A stretch of 64,000 bases of DNA, taken from NCBI GenBank assembly GCA_963781345.1, contig CAWAFQ010000001.1, positions 62,001 through 126,000 of the forward strand, read 5' to 3'. Position numbers and translations under genes: made by a program. Below the pieces are notes generated by a model. It was not told the DNA's origin. It did not search any database and worked only from the letters and a program-made list of their open reading frames with translations. Shown in pieces: positions 24,657 through 33,218 of this stretch; the stretch's first letter is position 1; every line of letters begins with the position of its first letter. This DNA comes from JBBRHQ01 sp963781345. GTDB taxonomy: Bacteria; Actinomycetota; Thermoleophilia; Solirubrobacterales; 70-9.

Positions 24657-26015
24657 ATGTCCGCCGCACTTCTCCTCCTCAACCGTGACCTGCGGGTCAA
24701 CGACCACCCGGCTCTGCGCGCAGCCGCAGCCGCCGAGGAGATTTTGCCCCTGTTCGTCTTCGACGACGCGATTCTCGGCGCCGGCCCTGCCTCGGCCAAC
24801 CGGCTTGCGTTCATGCTCGACTCGCTCGCCGACCTGCGCGATTCACTCCAGGGGCTTGGCACCCGGCTCCACATTCGCCGCGGTGACCCGGTCGAGGAGG
24901 CGATCCGGCTTGCCCATGGGTCGGGAGCGAGGCAGATCCACGTCAGCGCCGACTGGAGCGCCTACGCCCGCCGGCGCGAGCAGAGGCTGGCGCGCGCCTG
25001 TCAGAGCGAGCGAATCCGGTTCGAGCTCCACCCCGGGGTTACGATCGTGCCTCCCGGGCATGTCGTGCCTGCCGGGGGAGACCATTTCAAGGTCTTCACC
25101 CCCTACTTCCGCTCCTGGAGCGAGGTCCGGACGCGGCCGCTGCTCGACCCGCCGCGACGGCTGGCGGCGCCGGATGGCATCGAGGCCGGGGACCTGCCCT
25201 CACTGGAGAGCCTGACCGCGGCCAGACCCTCGCCCGAGCTGGCGCGAGGGGGCGAGCAGGAGGGACGCCGCCGGATGCGCTCGTTCATCCGCAACCTCCT
25301 CCCCGGCTACGCGGATGCCCACGACGACCTCCCGGGCGACGGCACATCTCGGCTCTCCGCCCACCTGCATTTCGGCACCGTCTCGCCGCTCGAGCTGATG
25401 CAGGAGGCGAGCGAGCGCAGGGGTGGTGAGCCGTTCGTGCGCCAGCTCTGCTGGCGCGACTTTCACCACCAGGTGCTCGCGGCCTTCCCCGCCCTCGGGC
25501 ACCGCGACTACCGGACTCGCGAAGACGAGTGGTCGGCCTCGGAGCGCTCGCTTGCGGCCTGGCGTGAGGGCCTGACCGGCTACCCGATCGTCGACGCCGG
25601 CATGCGCCAACTCGTCCGCGAGGGCTACATGCACAACCGCGCCCGGCTGATCGTCGCCTCCTTCCTGACCAAGGACCTCTACGTCGACTGGCGCCACGGA
25701 GCCGGCCATTTCCGCGACCTGCTCGCCGACGGTGACGTCGCCAGCAACGCCGGAAACTGGCAGTGGGTTGCGGGAACCGGCAACGACACTCGCCCCAACC
25801 GCGTCTTCAACCCGATCCGCCAGGCGCAGCGATTTGACCCGCATGGTGACTACGTCCGCCGCTACCTGCCCGAGCTGGAGGTCATCTCCGACGGCGCTGT
25901 GCACGAGCCCTGGAGGCTGGGGCCGCTCGAGCGGGGGGCGATCAACTACCCGGACCCGATTGTCGACCACGCCGAGGCGGCGGCGGCGTTTAGGGCCAGC
26001 CGGAGCCGCGACTGA
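24657..26015 (+). CDS. phr: deoxyribodipyrimidine photolyase (CPD class I type)
   Basis: A 452-residue photolyase. The N-terminal antenna domain starts LLLLNRDLRVNDHPAL. The FAD-binding domain includes TSRLSAHLHFGTVSP, REGLTGYPIVDAGMRQL, HNRARLIVASFLTKDL and GDVASNAGNWQWVAGTGND, all diagnostic, and the terminal PNRVFNPIRQAQRFDP. It repairs UV-induced cyclobutane pyrimidine dimers with blue light. One deviation: the common TGTDAAPYFR-like segment reads TGNDTRPNRV. TAGCGT 8 nt upstream (24643-24648) suggests a leaderless start. The nucleoside genes follow 24 nt later, but with their own box. Confidence 0.95.
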   Translation: MSAALLLLNRDLRVNDHPALRAAAAAEEILPLFVFDDAILGAGPASANRLAFMLDSLADLRDSLQGLGTRLHIRRGDPVEEAIRLAHGSGARQIHVSADWSAYARRREQRLARACQSERIRFELHPGVTIVPPGHVVPAGGDHFKVFTPYFRSWSEVRTRPLLDPPRRLAAPDGIEAGDLPSLESLTAARPSPELARGGEQEGRRRMRSFIRNLLPGYADAHDDLPGDGTSRLSAHLHFGTVSPLELMQEASERRGGEPFVRQLCWRDFHHQVLAAFPALGHRDYRTREDEWSASERSLAAWREGLTGYPIVDAGMRQLVREGYMHNRARLIVASFLTKDLYVDWRHGAGHFRDLLADGDVASNAGNWQWVAGTGNDTRPNRVFNPIRQAQRFDPHGDYVRRYLPELEVISDGAVHEPWRLGPLERGAINYPDPIVDHAEAAAAFRASRSRD

Positions 26016-26038
26016 CGACTGACCATAGGATCGGGAGA

Positions 26039-26701
26039 ATGAATCCGCTGGGACTGATCGTCGGCAGCGCCCTGATCGGCCACGAACCCGGGGGCGCCGA
26101 CGGCGTTGTGCCCGTCCAGCGCCACGGCGGCGATCGCTACCACCCGCCGCATCTGATCGACCACGCCGCCAACCTCCGCACCCTCACCGATGCCGGCTGC
26201 GACCGGGTGCTGGCGATTGCCTCGGTCGGCTCGCTTCGTCCCGAGCTCGGGGTCGGTGCCCTGCTCTGCCCCGACGACTTCATCGCCCTGCACCTCGGCG
26301 GCTCGGGGTTCGACGACGAGCGTGGCCACCGGGTCTCCGGTTTCGACGCCGCCTGGCGCCGGGGGGTCATCGAGGCATGGAAGCGATCCGGGAGCGAGCG
26401 CCTCGCCGACGGCGGCGTCTACTGGGAAGCGATTGGCCCGCGCTTCGAGACGCTCGCCGAGGTGCGACTGATCGCCGCCCACGCCGACGTCGTCGGGATG
26501 ACCATCGCTTCGGAGTGCGTCGTCGCGACCGAGATCGGCATCCCCTACGCGGCGGTCTGCATCGTCGACAACCTCGCCAACGGAATTGCCGGGGAGGGGC
26601 TGAGCACGGCCGCCTATGAGGCCGGCCGCGAGGCCAACCGCGACCTCCTCTCACGGAGGCTGCCGGCGCTCCTCGAAGCCCTGGAGGGAGTGTCCGCGTG
26701 A
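26039..26701 (+). CDS. 5'-methylthioadenosine phosphorylase-like nucleoside phosphorylase
   Basis: A 220-residue protein of the MTAP/PNP family: the substrate-binding loop GPRFETLAE (from residue 133) and DVVGMTIASECVVATEIGIPYAAVCIVDNLANG match 5'-methylthioadenosine or inosine phosphorylases. It is shorter than the usual 260-290 residues, with a trimmed N-terminus (the phosphate-binding GSG-like loop is replaced by GSALIGHE). It should split the glycosidic bond of methylthioadenosine or methylthioinosine with phosphate. TAGGAT lies 7 nt ahead of the ATG. It overlaps the deaminase start by GTGA, so the two act together. Confidence 0.87.
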   Translation: MNPLGLIVGSALIGHEPGGADGVVPVQRHGGDRYHPPHLIDHAANLRTLTDAGCDRVLAIASVGSLRPELGVGALLCPDDFIALHLGGSGFDDERGHRVSGFDAAWRRGVIEAWKRSGSERLADGGVYWEAIGPRFETLAEVRLIAAHADVVGMTIASECVVATEIGIPYAAVCIVDNLANGIAGEGLSTAAYEAGREANRDLLSRRLPALLEALEGVSA

Positions 26702-27942
26702 GTCTCTGCGTCAGCGGCGCCGTCCGCGACGGCGAGCCGGTATCGCTTCGATGCACCGAGGGGTTGATCGCCGAGATCGGGGCCGAGGTCGAGCCCGCGC
26801 CGGGCGACGAGGTCATCGACGCCGCCGGGGCGCCCCTGATTCCGCCTCTTCTCAACGGCCACACCCACGCGGCGATGACCCTCTTCAGGGGCTACGGAGA
26901 CGACCTGCCGTTGATGCGCTGGCTTCAGGAGATGATCTGGCCGGTCGAGGCCGGTCTCGAGCCCGACGACGTCTACTGGGGGACGCGCCTCGCCTGCGTC
27001 GAGATGATCCGCACCGGTACGACCCGCTTCTGGGATATGTACTGGGAGGCGGAGGCGACGGCCCGGGCCGTCCGCGACGCCGGACTGCGGGCGACGATCG
27101 GAGCGCCTCTGATCGACGCCGACGGCGACTCCGCCGCCCTGCGCGAGAAGGCCCACGAGAGCCTCGGGCACCTCACCGGATTCGACCAGCGGGTGCGCCC
27201 ATCACTGGCTCCACACGCGATCTACACCGTCAGTGAGGACTCGCTTCGCTGGATTGCCGAGCTCGGCGCCGAGCGCGACGTCGCGCTCCAGATCCACCTC
27301 TCCGAGACCGAGCAGGAGGTCAGTGACTGCGTTGAGCGCCACGGCCTGCGCCCGGCCCACTATCTCGACCGGCTCGGCTTTCTCGGTCCCAGCACACTGC
27401 TTGCTCACGGGGTCTGGCTCGACCGCGCCGAGCTGGAGCTGGTAGCCGAGCGCGGCGCCACGGTCGTCACCAACCCGGTGGCGAACATGAAGCTCGCCGT
27501 CGGCGGGGTGTTCCCGCTGCCGGCGGCGCAGGCCGCCGGGGTCGCGATCGGCCTAGGAACCGATGGCGCCGGCTCCAACAACTCGCTCGACCTGCTCTCC
27601 GACGTGAAGACGCTGGCGCTGATCCAGAAGCACGCCGCCGCAGACCCCTCGGTGCTCGAAGCGGCGGAGGCGTGGGCGATCGCAATCGGCGCCAGGGCGC
27701 CGCTGCTCGGCGCGACCGGCCTCGAGCCCGGTGCGCCGGCCGACTTCCTGCTGCTGCGTCCCGACTCCTATGAGCTCGGCCTCGGCGAGGCGAACGCCGG
27801 CCTCGTCTACGCGGCGTCCGGCTCCGTTGTCGACACGACGGTGGTCGCGGGCAGGGTGCTGATGCGCGGGGGGGTCGTGCCCGACGCGGCCGAGATCCTC
27901 GCCGAGGCGGTCGCGCGGGCCGATCGCCTCGGGATCGGCTGA
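26698..27942 (+). CDS. mtaD: 5-methylthioadenosine/S-adenosylhomocysteine deaminase
   Basis: A 414-residue amidohydrolase. Zinc ligands sit in NGHTHAAMTLFRG (His55, His57) and QIHLSETEQEV; the acidic catalytic residue is in GLGTDGAGSNNSLDL. The length and the MRWLQEMIWPVEA segment match MtaD/SsnA deaminases. It converts methylthioadenosine or S-adenosylhomocysteine to the inosine form. It overlaps the phosphorylase gene by GTGA, so methylthioadenosine is probably deaminated and then phosphorolysed, the alternative salvage route of bacteria without adenine-specific MTA phosphorylase. Its GTG start is fixed by that overlap. Confidence 0.92.
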   Translation: MSLCVSGAVRDGEPVSLRCTEGLIAEIGAEVEPAPGDEVIDAAGAPLIPPLLNGHTHAAMTLFRGYGDDLPLMRWLQEMIWPVEAGLEPDDVYWGTRLACVEMIRTGTTRFWDMYWEAEATARAVRDAGLRATIGAPLIDADGDSAALREKAHESLGHLTGFDQRVRPSLAPHAIYTVSEDSLRWIAELGAERDVALQIHLSETEQEVSDCVERHGLRPAHYLDRLGFLGPSTLLAHGVWLDRAELELVAERGATVVTNPVANMKLAVGGVFPLPAAQAAGVAIGLGTDGAGSNNSLDLLSDVKTLALIQKHAAADPSVLEAAEAWAIAIGARAPLLGATGLEPGAPADFLLLRPDSYELGLGEANAGLVYAASGSVVDTTVVAGRVLMRGGVVPDAAEILAEAVARADRLGIG

Positions 27943-27951
27943 GGAGCTCGA

Positions 27952-28374
27952 CTAGGCCGGCATCGCTTCGCGAACGAGGGCGGCATCGTGGCCGTAGCTG
28001 AGCAGCTCAACCGCCTCGCCGGCACCCAGCCAGCGAAGCTCGTCGACCTCGTCGTTGGGGGAGAACTCGCCCTCGAGGGGGTGCATGAGCCAGTAGCGGA
28101 CGATCTTGCTGCGCCCTTTCCGGTCCCGGTAGGCGACCGGTGAGAGCTCCTCGGCGAGGTCACACTTGAGGCCGGTCTCCTCCTCGACCTCTCGAATGGC
28201 AGCGGCCTCGAACCCCTCCCCCGGCTCGAGCTTTCCCTTCGGCAGAGTCCAGTCGCCGTACTTGGGGCGATGTATGACCGCTGTCAGCAGCAGGCCCTCC
28301 TCGTCGCGGACCACGACCCCCCCGGCCGCACGCACCTCGGCACCCTCGCCCCCGCTGAGATCGGCTCTGGCCAT
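27952..28374 (-). CDS. NUDIX hydrolase
   Basis: A 140-residue NUDIX protein. The Nudix box runs from residue 47 (GKLEPGEGFEAAAIRE, then VEEETGL) and meets the GX5EX7REUXEEXGU rule. The DWTLPKGKLEPGE context and the acidic tail suggest a diadenosine- or nucleotide-diphosphate-type substrate. TACTCT (28381-28386) stands 6 nt before the ATG, so a leaderless mRNA is likely. It converges with the deaminase gene, with only 9 nt between stops. Confidence 0.93.
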   Translation of the reverse strand: MARADLSGGEGAEVRAAGGVVVRDEEGLLLTAVIHRPKYGDWTLPKGKLEPGEGFEAAAIREVEEETGLKCDLAEELSPVAYRDRKGRSKIVRYWLMHPLEGEFSPNDEVDELRWLGAGEAVELLSYGHDAALVREAMPA

Positions 28375-28473
28375 TCGGGAAGAGTAAGTCCACGGGCGAG
28401 GAGGTGCGGTGGAGCGCCTGGATCGACGCGCTCAGTCCCCCGAGCCAGGCTTCTTCTAGGCTTAGGCCCAGCA

Positions 28474-29949
28474 ATGACGGAGACCGCAAGCGCGACCCAA
28501 GCCCGCACCCTTCGCAACTACGTCGACGGCGCCTGGATCGAGGCGGTCGCGACCGACGCGCTCGAGGACCGCGACCCCGCCTCCGGGCAGGTGCTGGCCC
28601 GCGTACCGCTCTCGGGCCGCGCCGACGTCGAGGCCGCTGTTCGCAGCGCCGAGGCGGCCCAGCCGGGCTGGCGTGACGTCCCGGCGCCGCAGCGCGCCCG
28701 CGCCGTTCTCGATCTCCGTGACGCCCTCGTCTCGCACCTCGACGACCTCGCCCGCCTCGTCACCGAGGACATGGGAAAGACGATCGACGACGCTCGTGGC
28801 GAGGTCAGCCGCGGGATCGAGTCGGTCGAGTCCGCCGCCGCCGTCCCGCACCTGATCAAGGGAGAGAACCTCGAGGGAGCCGCACGAGGCATCGACGTCG
28901 AGCTCGTCCGCCAGCCGGTCGGGGTCGTCGCCGCGATCACCCCCTTCAACTTCCCGGCGATGATCCCGCTCTGGTTCCTCCCCTACGCGATCGCCACCGG
29001 AAACACGTTCGTCCTCAAGCCCTCCGAGCGCGATCCGCGCCCCGCGGAGATGATCGTCGAGTTGATCGACGGGATCTCCTCGATCCCGGCCGGCGTCGTC
29101 AACCTCGTCCACGGTGGCCGGGAGGCGGTCGAAACGCTGCTGAGCGATCCCGGCGTCGATGCGATCTCCTTCGTCGGGCAGGCATCGACCGCGAGGCTGA
29201 TCGCGACCAGGGCCGCCGAAGCCGGCAAGCGCGTTCAGGCGCTCGGGGGAGCCAAGAACTCGCTCGTGGTGATGCCGGATGCCGACCTCGAGAGATCGGT
29301 GCCGGCGATCATGGGGTCGGCGTTCGGCGCGGCCGGGCAGCGCTGTCTCGCCGGGTCGGTCTGCGTCCTCGTCGGGGACGAGGAGCGCCGGGCCGAGGTC
29401 CGCGAAGCGCTCGTCGAGGCGGCGCGCTCGCTGCGAACCGGACCCGGCGCCGAGAACACCACCGATGTCTGCCCGATGATCAGCGCCGACGCCCGCGAGC
29501 GGGCTGCTGCGGCCGTCGCCGAGGCGGCGGCGCACGGCGCCGAGGTGGTTCTCGACGGCCGCGAGGGCGAGGCCGGACCGGCGGAAACGATTCTCGGGCC
29601 GACGATCGTCGAGACCACCGAGCACGAGTCCGACATCGCCCGCGAGGAGATCTTCGGCCCGGTCCTGGCGCTGGTCGGCGCCGCCGATCTCGACGACGCG
29701 CTCGCCTTCGTCAACGGGTCCCGCTACGGCAACGCCGGCTCGATATTCACCACCTCGGGATCCGCCGCGCGGGAGTACCGCTACGGCGTCGAGGCGGGGA
29801 TGCTGGGGGTCAACATCGGCGTACCCGCGCCGGTCGCCTGGTTCCCGTTCGCCGGCTGGAAGGACTCCTGCGACGGCGACCTGCATGCCAACGGCACCGA
29901 CGCGGTCGACTTCTACACGCGCAAGAAGGTCATCACCAGCCGCTGGTAG
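28474..29949 (+). CDS. mmsA: CoA-acylating methylmalonate-semialdehyde dehydrogenase
   Basis: A 491-residue aldehyde dehydrogenase of the MmsA class: VGVVAAITPFNFPAMIPLWF, the family-specific segment, then the coenzyme site FVGQAST and the catalytic cysteine in GAAGQRCLAGS (Cys291). The ending NIGVPAPVAWFPFAGWKDS, then GTDAVDFYTRKKVITSRW, is diagnostic. The enzyme makes propionyl-CoA or acetyl-CoA from the semialdehydes of valine, myo-inositol or beta-alanine breakdown. The ATG is 11 nt past a TAGGCT box and lacks a strong ribosome site. No valine- or inositol-pathway gene is beside it. Confidence 0.95.
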   Translation: MTETASATQARTLRNYVDGAWIEAVATDALEDRDPASGQVLARVPLSGRADVEAAVRSAEAAQPGWRDVPAPQRARAVLDLRDALVSHLDDLARLVTEDMGKTIDDARGEVSRGIESVESAAAVPHLIKGENLEGAARGIDVELVRQPVGVVAAITPFNFPAMIPLWFLPYAIATGNTFVLKPSERDPRPAEMIVELIDGISSIPAGVVNLVHGGREAVETLLSDPGVDAISFVGQASTARLIATRAAEAGKRVQALGGAKNSLVVMPDADLERSVPAIMGSAFGAAGQRCLAGSVCVLVGDEERRAEVREALVEAARSLRTGPGAENTTDVCPMISADARERAAAAVAEAAAHGAEVVLDGREGEAGPAETILGPTIVETTEHESDIAREEIFGPVLALVGAADLDDALAFVNGSRYGNAGSIFTTSGSAAREYRYGVEAGMLGVNIGVPAPVAWFPFAGWKDSCDGDLHANGTDAVDFYTRKKVITSRW

Positions 29950-29971
29950 CCGCCGCCGGGGGGCCCTCGTC

Positions 29972-31372
29972 TCAGCGGCCGACGTGGAAGCCGATCAGCT
30001 CCGGCACCGCCGCCAGGGCGCGGCTGATCGCGCCGGCCTCGCGCCCATCCTCCTCGGCCCTCTCCTTCCGCAACAGTCCGGAGCGGATCGCGGTCCCGCC
30101 GAGCCAGCGCAGCGGCTCCGGCGGAACCCGGGCCGGGTCCGGCTCGACGAAGGCGAGGCGCGATCGCTTGTCGCGACGATCGAGGGCGAGCGAGGCGAGC
30201 GTGCGCCCGATCATCTGCGACGGGCCGACACCATTTCCGGTGTAGCCGAAGGCGGCGTAGGCCCGTCCTCCGGGTGAGGCGGTAACCGTGGGCAGGTGGG
30301 CGGGCGAGACGTCTATCGGCCCTCCCCATGCGTGCTCGACGTCTCGGTCGGCGAGTGCCGGGAAGAAGGCGCGGAGGTCCTTCGCCACCTGGGCGACAAT
30401 CTCGCCGTCGCGCTCGGCGCGGCCGCCGAGGCGCGCACCGCAAACAAGGCGCCCTCCCCCCCAGCCGAAGGCGATCCGCCCGTCGGGCGTGGTGCGCAGG
30501 TAGTGGACCATGGCGCGGCTGTCGTAGACCGACTCTCCCCCGGTCCAGCCGATCTCCTCGAGAACGTCGGGCACCGGCTCGGTGATCACCATGTGGCTCG
30601 ATGTGACCGTCAGCCGGTTGCGCAAGGGCGAGCCCGAGGAGGCGAGCCCACCCCCGATCGCGAGCACGGCCGAGGGAGCGAAGACGGTCCCCGCCGGGGT
30701 CACCGCCTCGACCCCTGCGGCGCTCTCGCGGATGGCCCTGACCGGCGCCCGCTCGAACATCAGCGCCCCACGGTCGAGAAGGCGTTCGCGGAGCCCCAGC
30801 GCGAGCCGGGCCGGCTGCACGGTGGCGGCATCGGCAAAGTGCACGCCTCCCCGGAACCTCGGCGAGCTGCAGCGCTCGGCCACCTCGGCCGCTGTGAGCT
30901 CGCGAAATCCGGCCTCCGACCCCCCGCTGCGAAGAGAGGCGACCGTCGCCGCGACCGTCGCGTCCTGTGCCGGCGCGGCCGAGACCTGGATCAGGCCGGC
31001 CTTGCGGTACCAGGCATCGACCCCCTGCTCGGAGCAGAATCGCCCGACGGCGTCCACCGAGTCCTCGGACTCGCGGGCGACCGCCAGCGCCGGTCCGGCC
31101 CCGTAGCGCTCCCTCATCGTCTCGATGCTCGGCCAGAGGGAGTTGACGAAGCCCCCGTTGCGACCGCTGGGACCGTTCCCGAACCTATCCGCCTCGAGAA
31201 CGGCGACCTTCGCCGAGGGCTCCGCCTCGAGCAGGTGCCAGGCCGACCACATGCCGGTGTAGCCGCCGCCGACGATGACGACGTCGACGTCGAGCCGCCC
31301 GCCGTCGAGGGCCGGCAGAGGGGCTCGCGCCCCCGCCTCCCGCAGCCAGTATCCGAGGGCATCGTGTTTCAA
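29972..31372 (-). CDS. FAD-dependent oxidoreductase (DAO family)
   Basis: A 466-residue flavoenzyme of the glycine/D-amino acid oxidase family: the FAD fold is DVVIVGGGYTGMWSAWHLLE (residues 30-49), then PSGRNGGFVNSLWPS, and a C-terminal AAFGYTGNGVGPSQMIGRTLA segment. Such enzymes remove electrons from secondary or primary amines; relatives oxidise gamma-glutamylputrescine or similar. The TTG start is chosen because a TAGGCT box lies 8 nt ahead. It follows the MFS transporter by 34 nt on the same strand, so the two are likely under the MarR regulator, and the substrate may be something the transporter moves. Confidence 0.9.
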   Translation of the reverse strand: MKHDALGYWLREAGARAPLPALDGGRLDVDVVIVGGGYTGMWSAWHLLEAEPSAKVAVLEADRFGNGPSGRNGGFVNSLWPSIETMRERYGAGPALAVARESEDSVDAVGRFCSEQGVDAWYRKAGLIQVSAAPAQDATVAATVASLRSGGSEAGFRELTAAEVAERCSSPRFRGGVHFADAATVQPARLALGLRERLLDRGALMFERAPVRAIRESAAGVEAVTPAGTVFAPSAVLAIGGGLASSGSPLRNRLTVTSSHMVITEPVPDVLEEIGWTGGESVYDSRAMVHYLRTTPDGRIAFGWGGGRLVCGARLGGRAERDGEIVAQVAKDLRAFFPALADRDVEHAWGGPIDVSPAHLPTVTASPGGRAYAAFGYTGNGVGPSQMIGRTLASLALDRRDKRSRLAFVEPDPARVPPEPLRWLGGTAIRSGLLRKERAEEDGREAGAISRALAAVPELIGFHVGR

Positions 31373-31406
31373 GGGGCCGCAGCCTATCCGCCGGGACGGG
31401 TGCGCC

Positions 31407-32660
31407 CTATGCCGCGCCAGCCGGTTCCTCGGCCACGCCCGCTCCCAGCCGTCTCGACTCGATGCGAGCGAAGGACAAGCGTGCAGCCCATGCGGCCGAG
31501 AGCCCGGCCGACGCCGAGAGCAGCAGCGCGGCACGGGGGTCATACGCCTCCGAGAGCCAGCCGACCAGCGGGCCCCCGATCGCAGTCGAGCCGAGGAAGA
31601 CGACCGAGTACAGAGCCATCACCCGACCGCGCATCTCGGGCGCCACCGCGAGCTGCAGCGAGGAGTTGATCGCAGCTGCGAAGGTCACTGCGGAGGCGCC
31701 GAGCGCAGCCAGGACCGGGACCTCCAGCGCCAGGCTCGGAGTGAGGGCGGCGAGCAACGAGAGGGCCCCGAAGGCAAGCGCCGCGGCCGCGATCAGCCGC
31801 GGCCCGGTTCTACCGCGGGCCCCGGTGACGAGGGCGCCGATCACGGCTCCGACGCCCATCGAGGAGACGAGGACCGCGTAGGCGGAGGCGCCGCCGTCGA
31901 AGCTGAAGCGGGCGAGCAGCGGCAGGATCACAGGGAAGTTGAGGCCCAGGGTCCCGACCAGAGCCATCAGGCCAAGCGGGACAGCCAGCTCAGGGGTGCC
32001 GCGGATGTAGCGCAGGCCGGCCCGCACGGCGCCGCGCTCGCTCGGTGCCGGCGGCGCCCTGCGCAACTCGGCCGTTCGCATCCCCAAGAGGGCGATGATC
32101 ATCGCTCCGAAGCTGAGCGAGTTGACCGCGAAACAGGGGGCCAGGCCCACCGTCGCGATCATGATTCCGGCAAGCGCTGGGCCGAAGATCCGCGCCGAGT
32201 GGACGATGACGCTGTTGAGGCTGACGGCGTTGACGACGCGGCCGGCGCCGACCATCTCGATCACGAAGCTCTGCCGGGTGGGGTTGTCAACGGCGTTGAT
32301 CGTGCCGCGCACGAAGACGAGCGCGAAGACCATCGCCGGAGTGACGACGTTGGTCACCGTCACCGCCAGCAGCCCCAGAGCGGGCACGATCATCATCGCC
32401 TGGGTGAGGATGAGGACCTTCCGCTTCGAGAAGCGATCGGCCAGCAGCCCGCCCCAGGCGCCGAAGAGGAGTACCGGGAGGAACTGCAGCGCGGTCGTCA
32501 GACCGACGGCGAGTCCGCTGTCCGTCAGCTGCAGGACCAGCCACGACTCGGCGACCATCTGCATCCAGTTGCCGGAGAGCGAGACCACCTGACCGGCGAA
32601 GTAGCGCCGGTAGTTGCGGACCGCGAGGGAGCCGAATGAGCGGCGCAGCGCGCCCGTCAA
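31407..32660 (-). CDS. MFS transporter (EntS-like, MFS_3)
   Basis: A 417-residue permease with twelve predicted helices. The start (LAVRNYRRYFAGQVVSLSGN) and the cytoplasmic loop LADRFSKRKVL between helices 2 and 3, as well as VRGTINAVDNPTRQSFVIEM, mark the MFS_3 subfamily of exporters. Its TTG start overlaps the MarR stop codon (TTGA). The operon order MarR, MFS, oxidoreductase suggests drug or metabolite efflux induced by its substrate. Confidence 0.93.
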   Translation of the reverse strand: MTGALRRSFGSLAVRNYRRYFAGQVVSLSGNWMQMVAESWLVLQLTDSGLAVGLTTALQFLPVLLFGAWGGLLADRFSKRKVLILTQAMMIVPALGLLAVTVTNVVTPAMVFALVFVRGTINAVDNPTRQSFVIEMVGAGRVVNAVSLNSVIVHSARIFGPALAGIMIATVGLAPCFAVNSLSFGAMIIALLGMRTAELRRAPPAPSERGAVRAGLRYIRGTPELAVPLGLMALVGTLGLNFPVILPLLARFSFDGGASAYAVLVSSMGVGAVIGALVTGARGRTGPRLIAAAALAFGALSLLAALTPSLALEVPVLAALGASAVTFAAAINSSLQLAVAPEMRGRVMALYSVVFLGSTAIGGPLVGWLSEAYDPRAALLLSASAGLSAAWAARLSFARIESRRLGAGVAEEPAGAA

Positions 32661-33106
32661 CCGCGCTCACCCTCGAGCATCCGCTCGAGGATCTCCGCCG
32701 CACGCTCGAGGGTGCGGACGTCTTCGGACGGCATCTCGCGCATGCGACGTGCCAGGTAGGCATTCTTGCGGCCGCGAAGCCGCCGCAGCCGCTCCCGGCC
32801 GGCGGCGGTGACGGTGACCAGGGCGCTGCGCCCGTCGGCCGGATCCGGAGTGCGGTCGACAAGGCCCATCTCGGCCAGGTGGCCCAGGGTCCGGGTCGCG
32901 CTCGGCCGCTTCACCCTCTCGATCTCCGCCAACTCGCTCGGCGTCAGCGGACCGTGCCGCTGGACCGAAGCGAGCGCGGCAGCCGAGGTCGGGGTCAGTT
33001 CACCCGATGCCTCCTGGCGCAGCCGCCGGGCGACGCGCGTGACCGCCAGCCGCAGGCGTGCGGCCGAGGTGCTCAGGTCAGGCTTCTTCTCGGTTGTCAG
33101 GGTCAT
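32657..33106 (-). CDS. MarR family transcriptional regulator of the MFS operon
   Basis: A 149-residue MarR protein: ASVQRHGPLTPSELAEIERV, then RPSATRTLGHLAEMGLVDRT and PADGRSALVTVTAAG form the winged helix. First gene of the operon that continues with the MFS transporter (TTGA overlap) and the FAD oxidoreductase. A palindrome at 33124-33138 lies directly upstream, so autoregulation is likely. Confidence 0.92.
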   Translation of the reverse strand: MTLTTEKKPDLSTSAARLRLAVTRVARRLRQEASGELTPTSAAALASVQRHGPLTPSELAEIERVKRPSATRTLGHLAEMGLVDRTPDPADGRSALVTVTAAGRERLRRLRGRKNAYLARRMREMPSEDVRTLERAAEILERMLEGERG

Positions 33107-33123
33107 TGCTTAGCGTTGATAAT

Positions 33124-33138
33124 TAGTTTAGCGAACTA
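33124..33138 (-). promoter_or_regulatory. palindromic operator upstream of the MarR-MFS operon
   Basis: TAGTT-N5-AACTA lies 17-32 nt before the MarR start, in an A/T-rich stretch that is unusual for this genome. It also covers TAAACT/TAATTA sequences that could be the -10 box, so binding there would block transcription. Confidence 0.5.
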
Positions 33139-33218
33139 TTGCTTTGATTGCAGGCGAGACCGGGACTCTCGGCCCCCTGGGAGAAGGCGGGCAGCGGCCG
33201 GCGTCGAATCAGGGCGCC

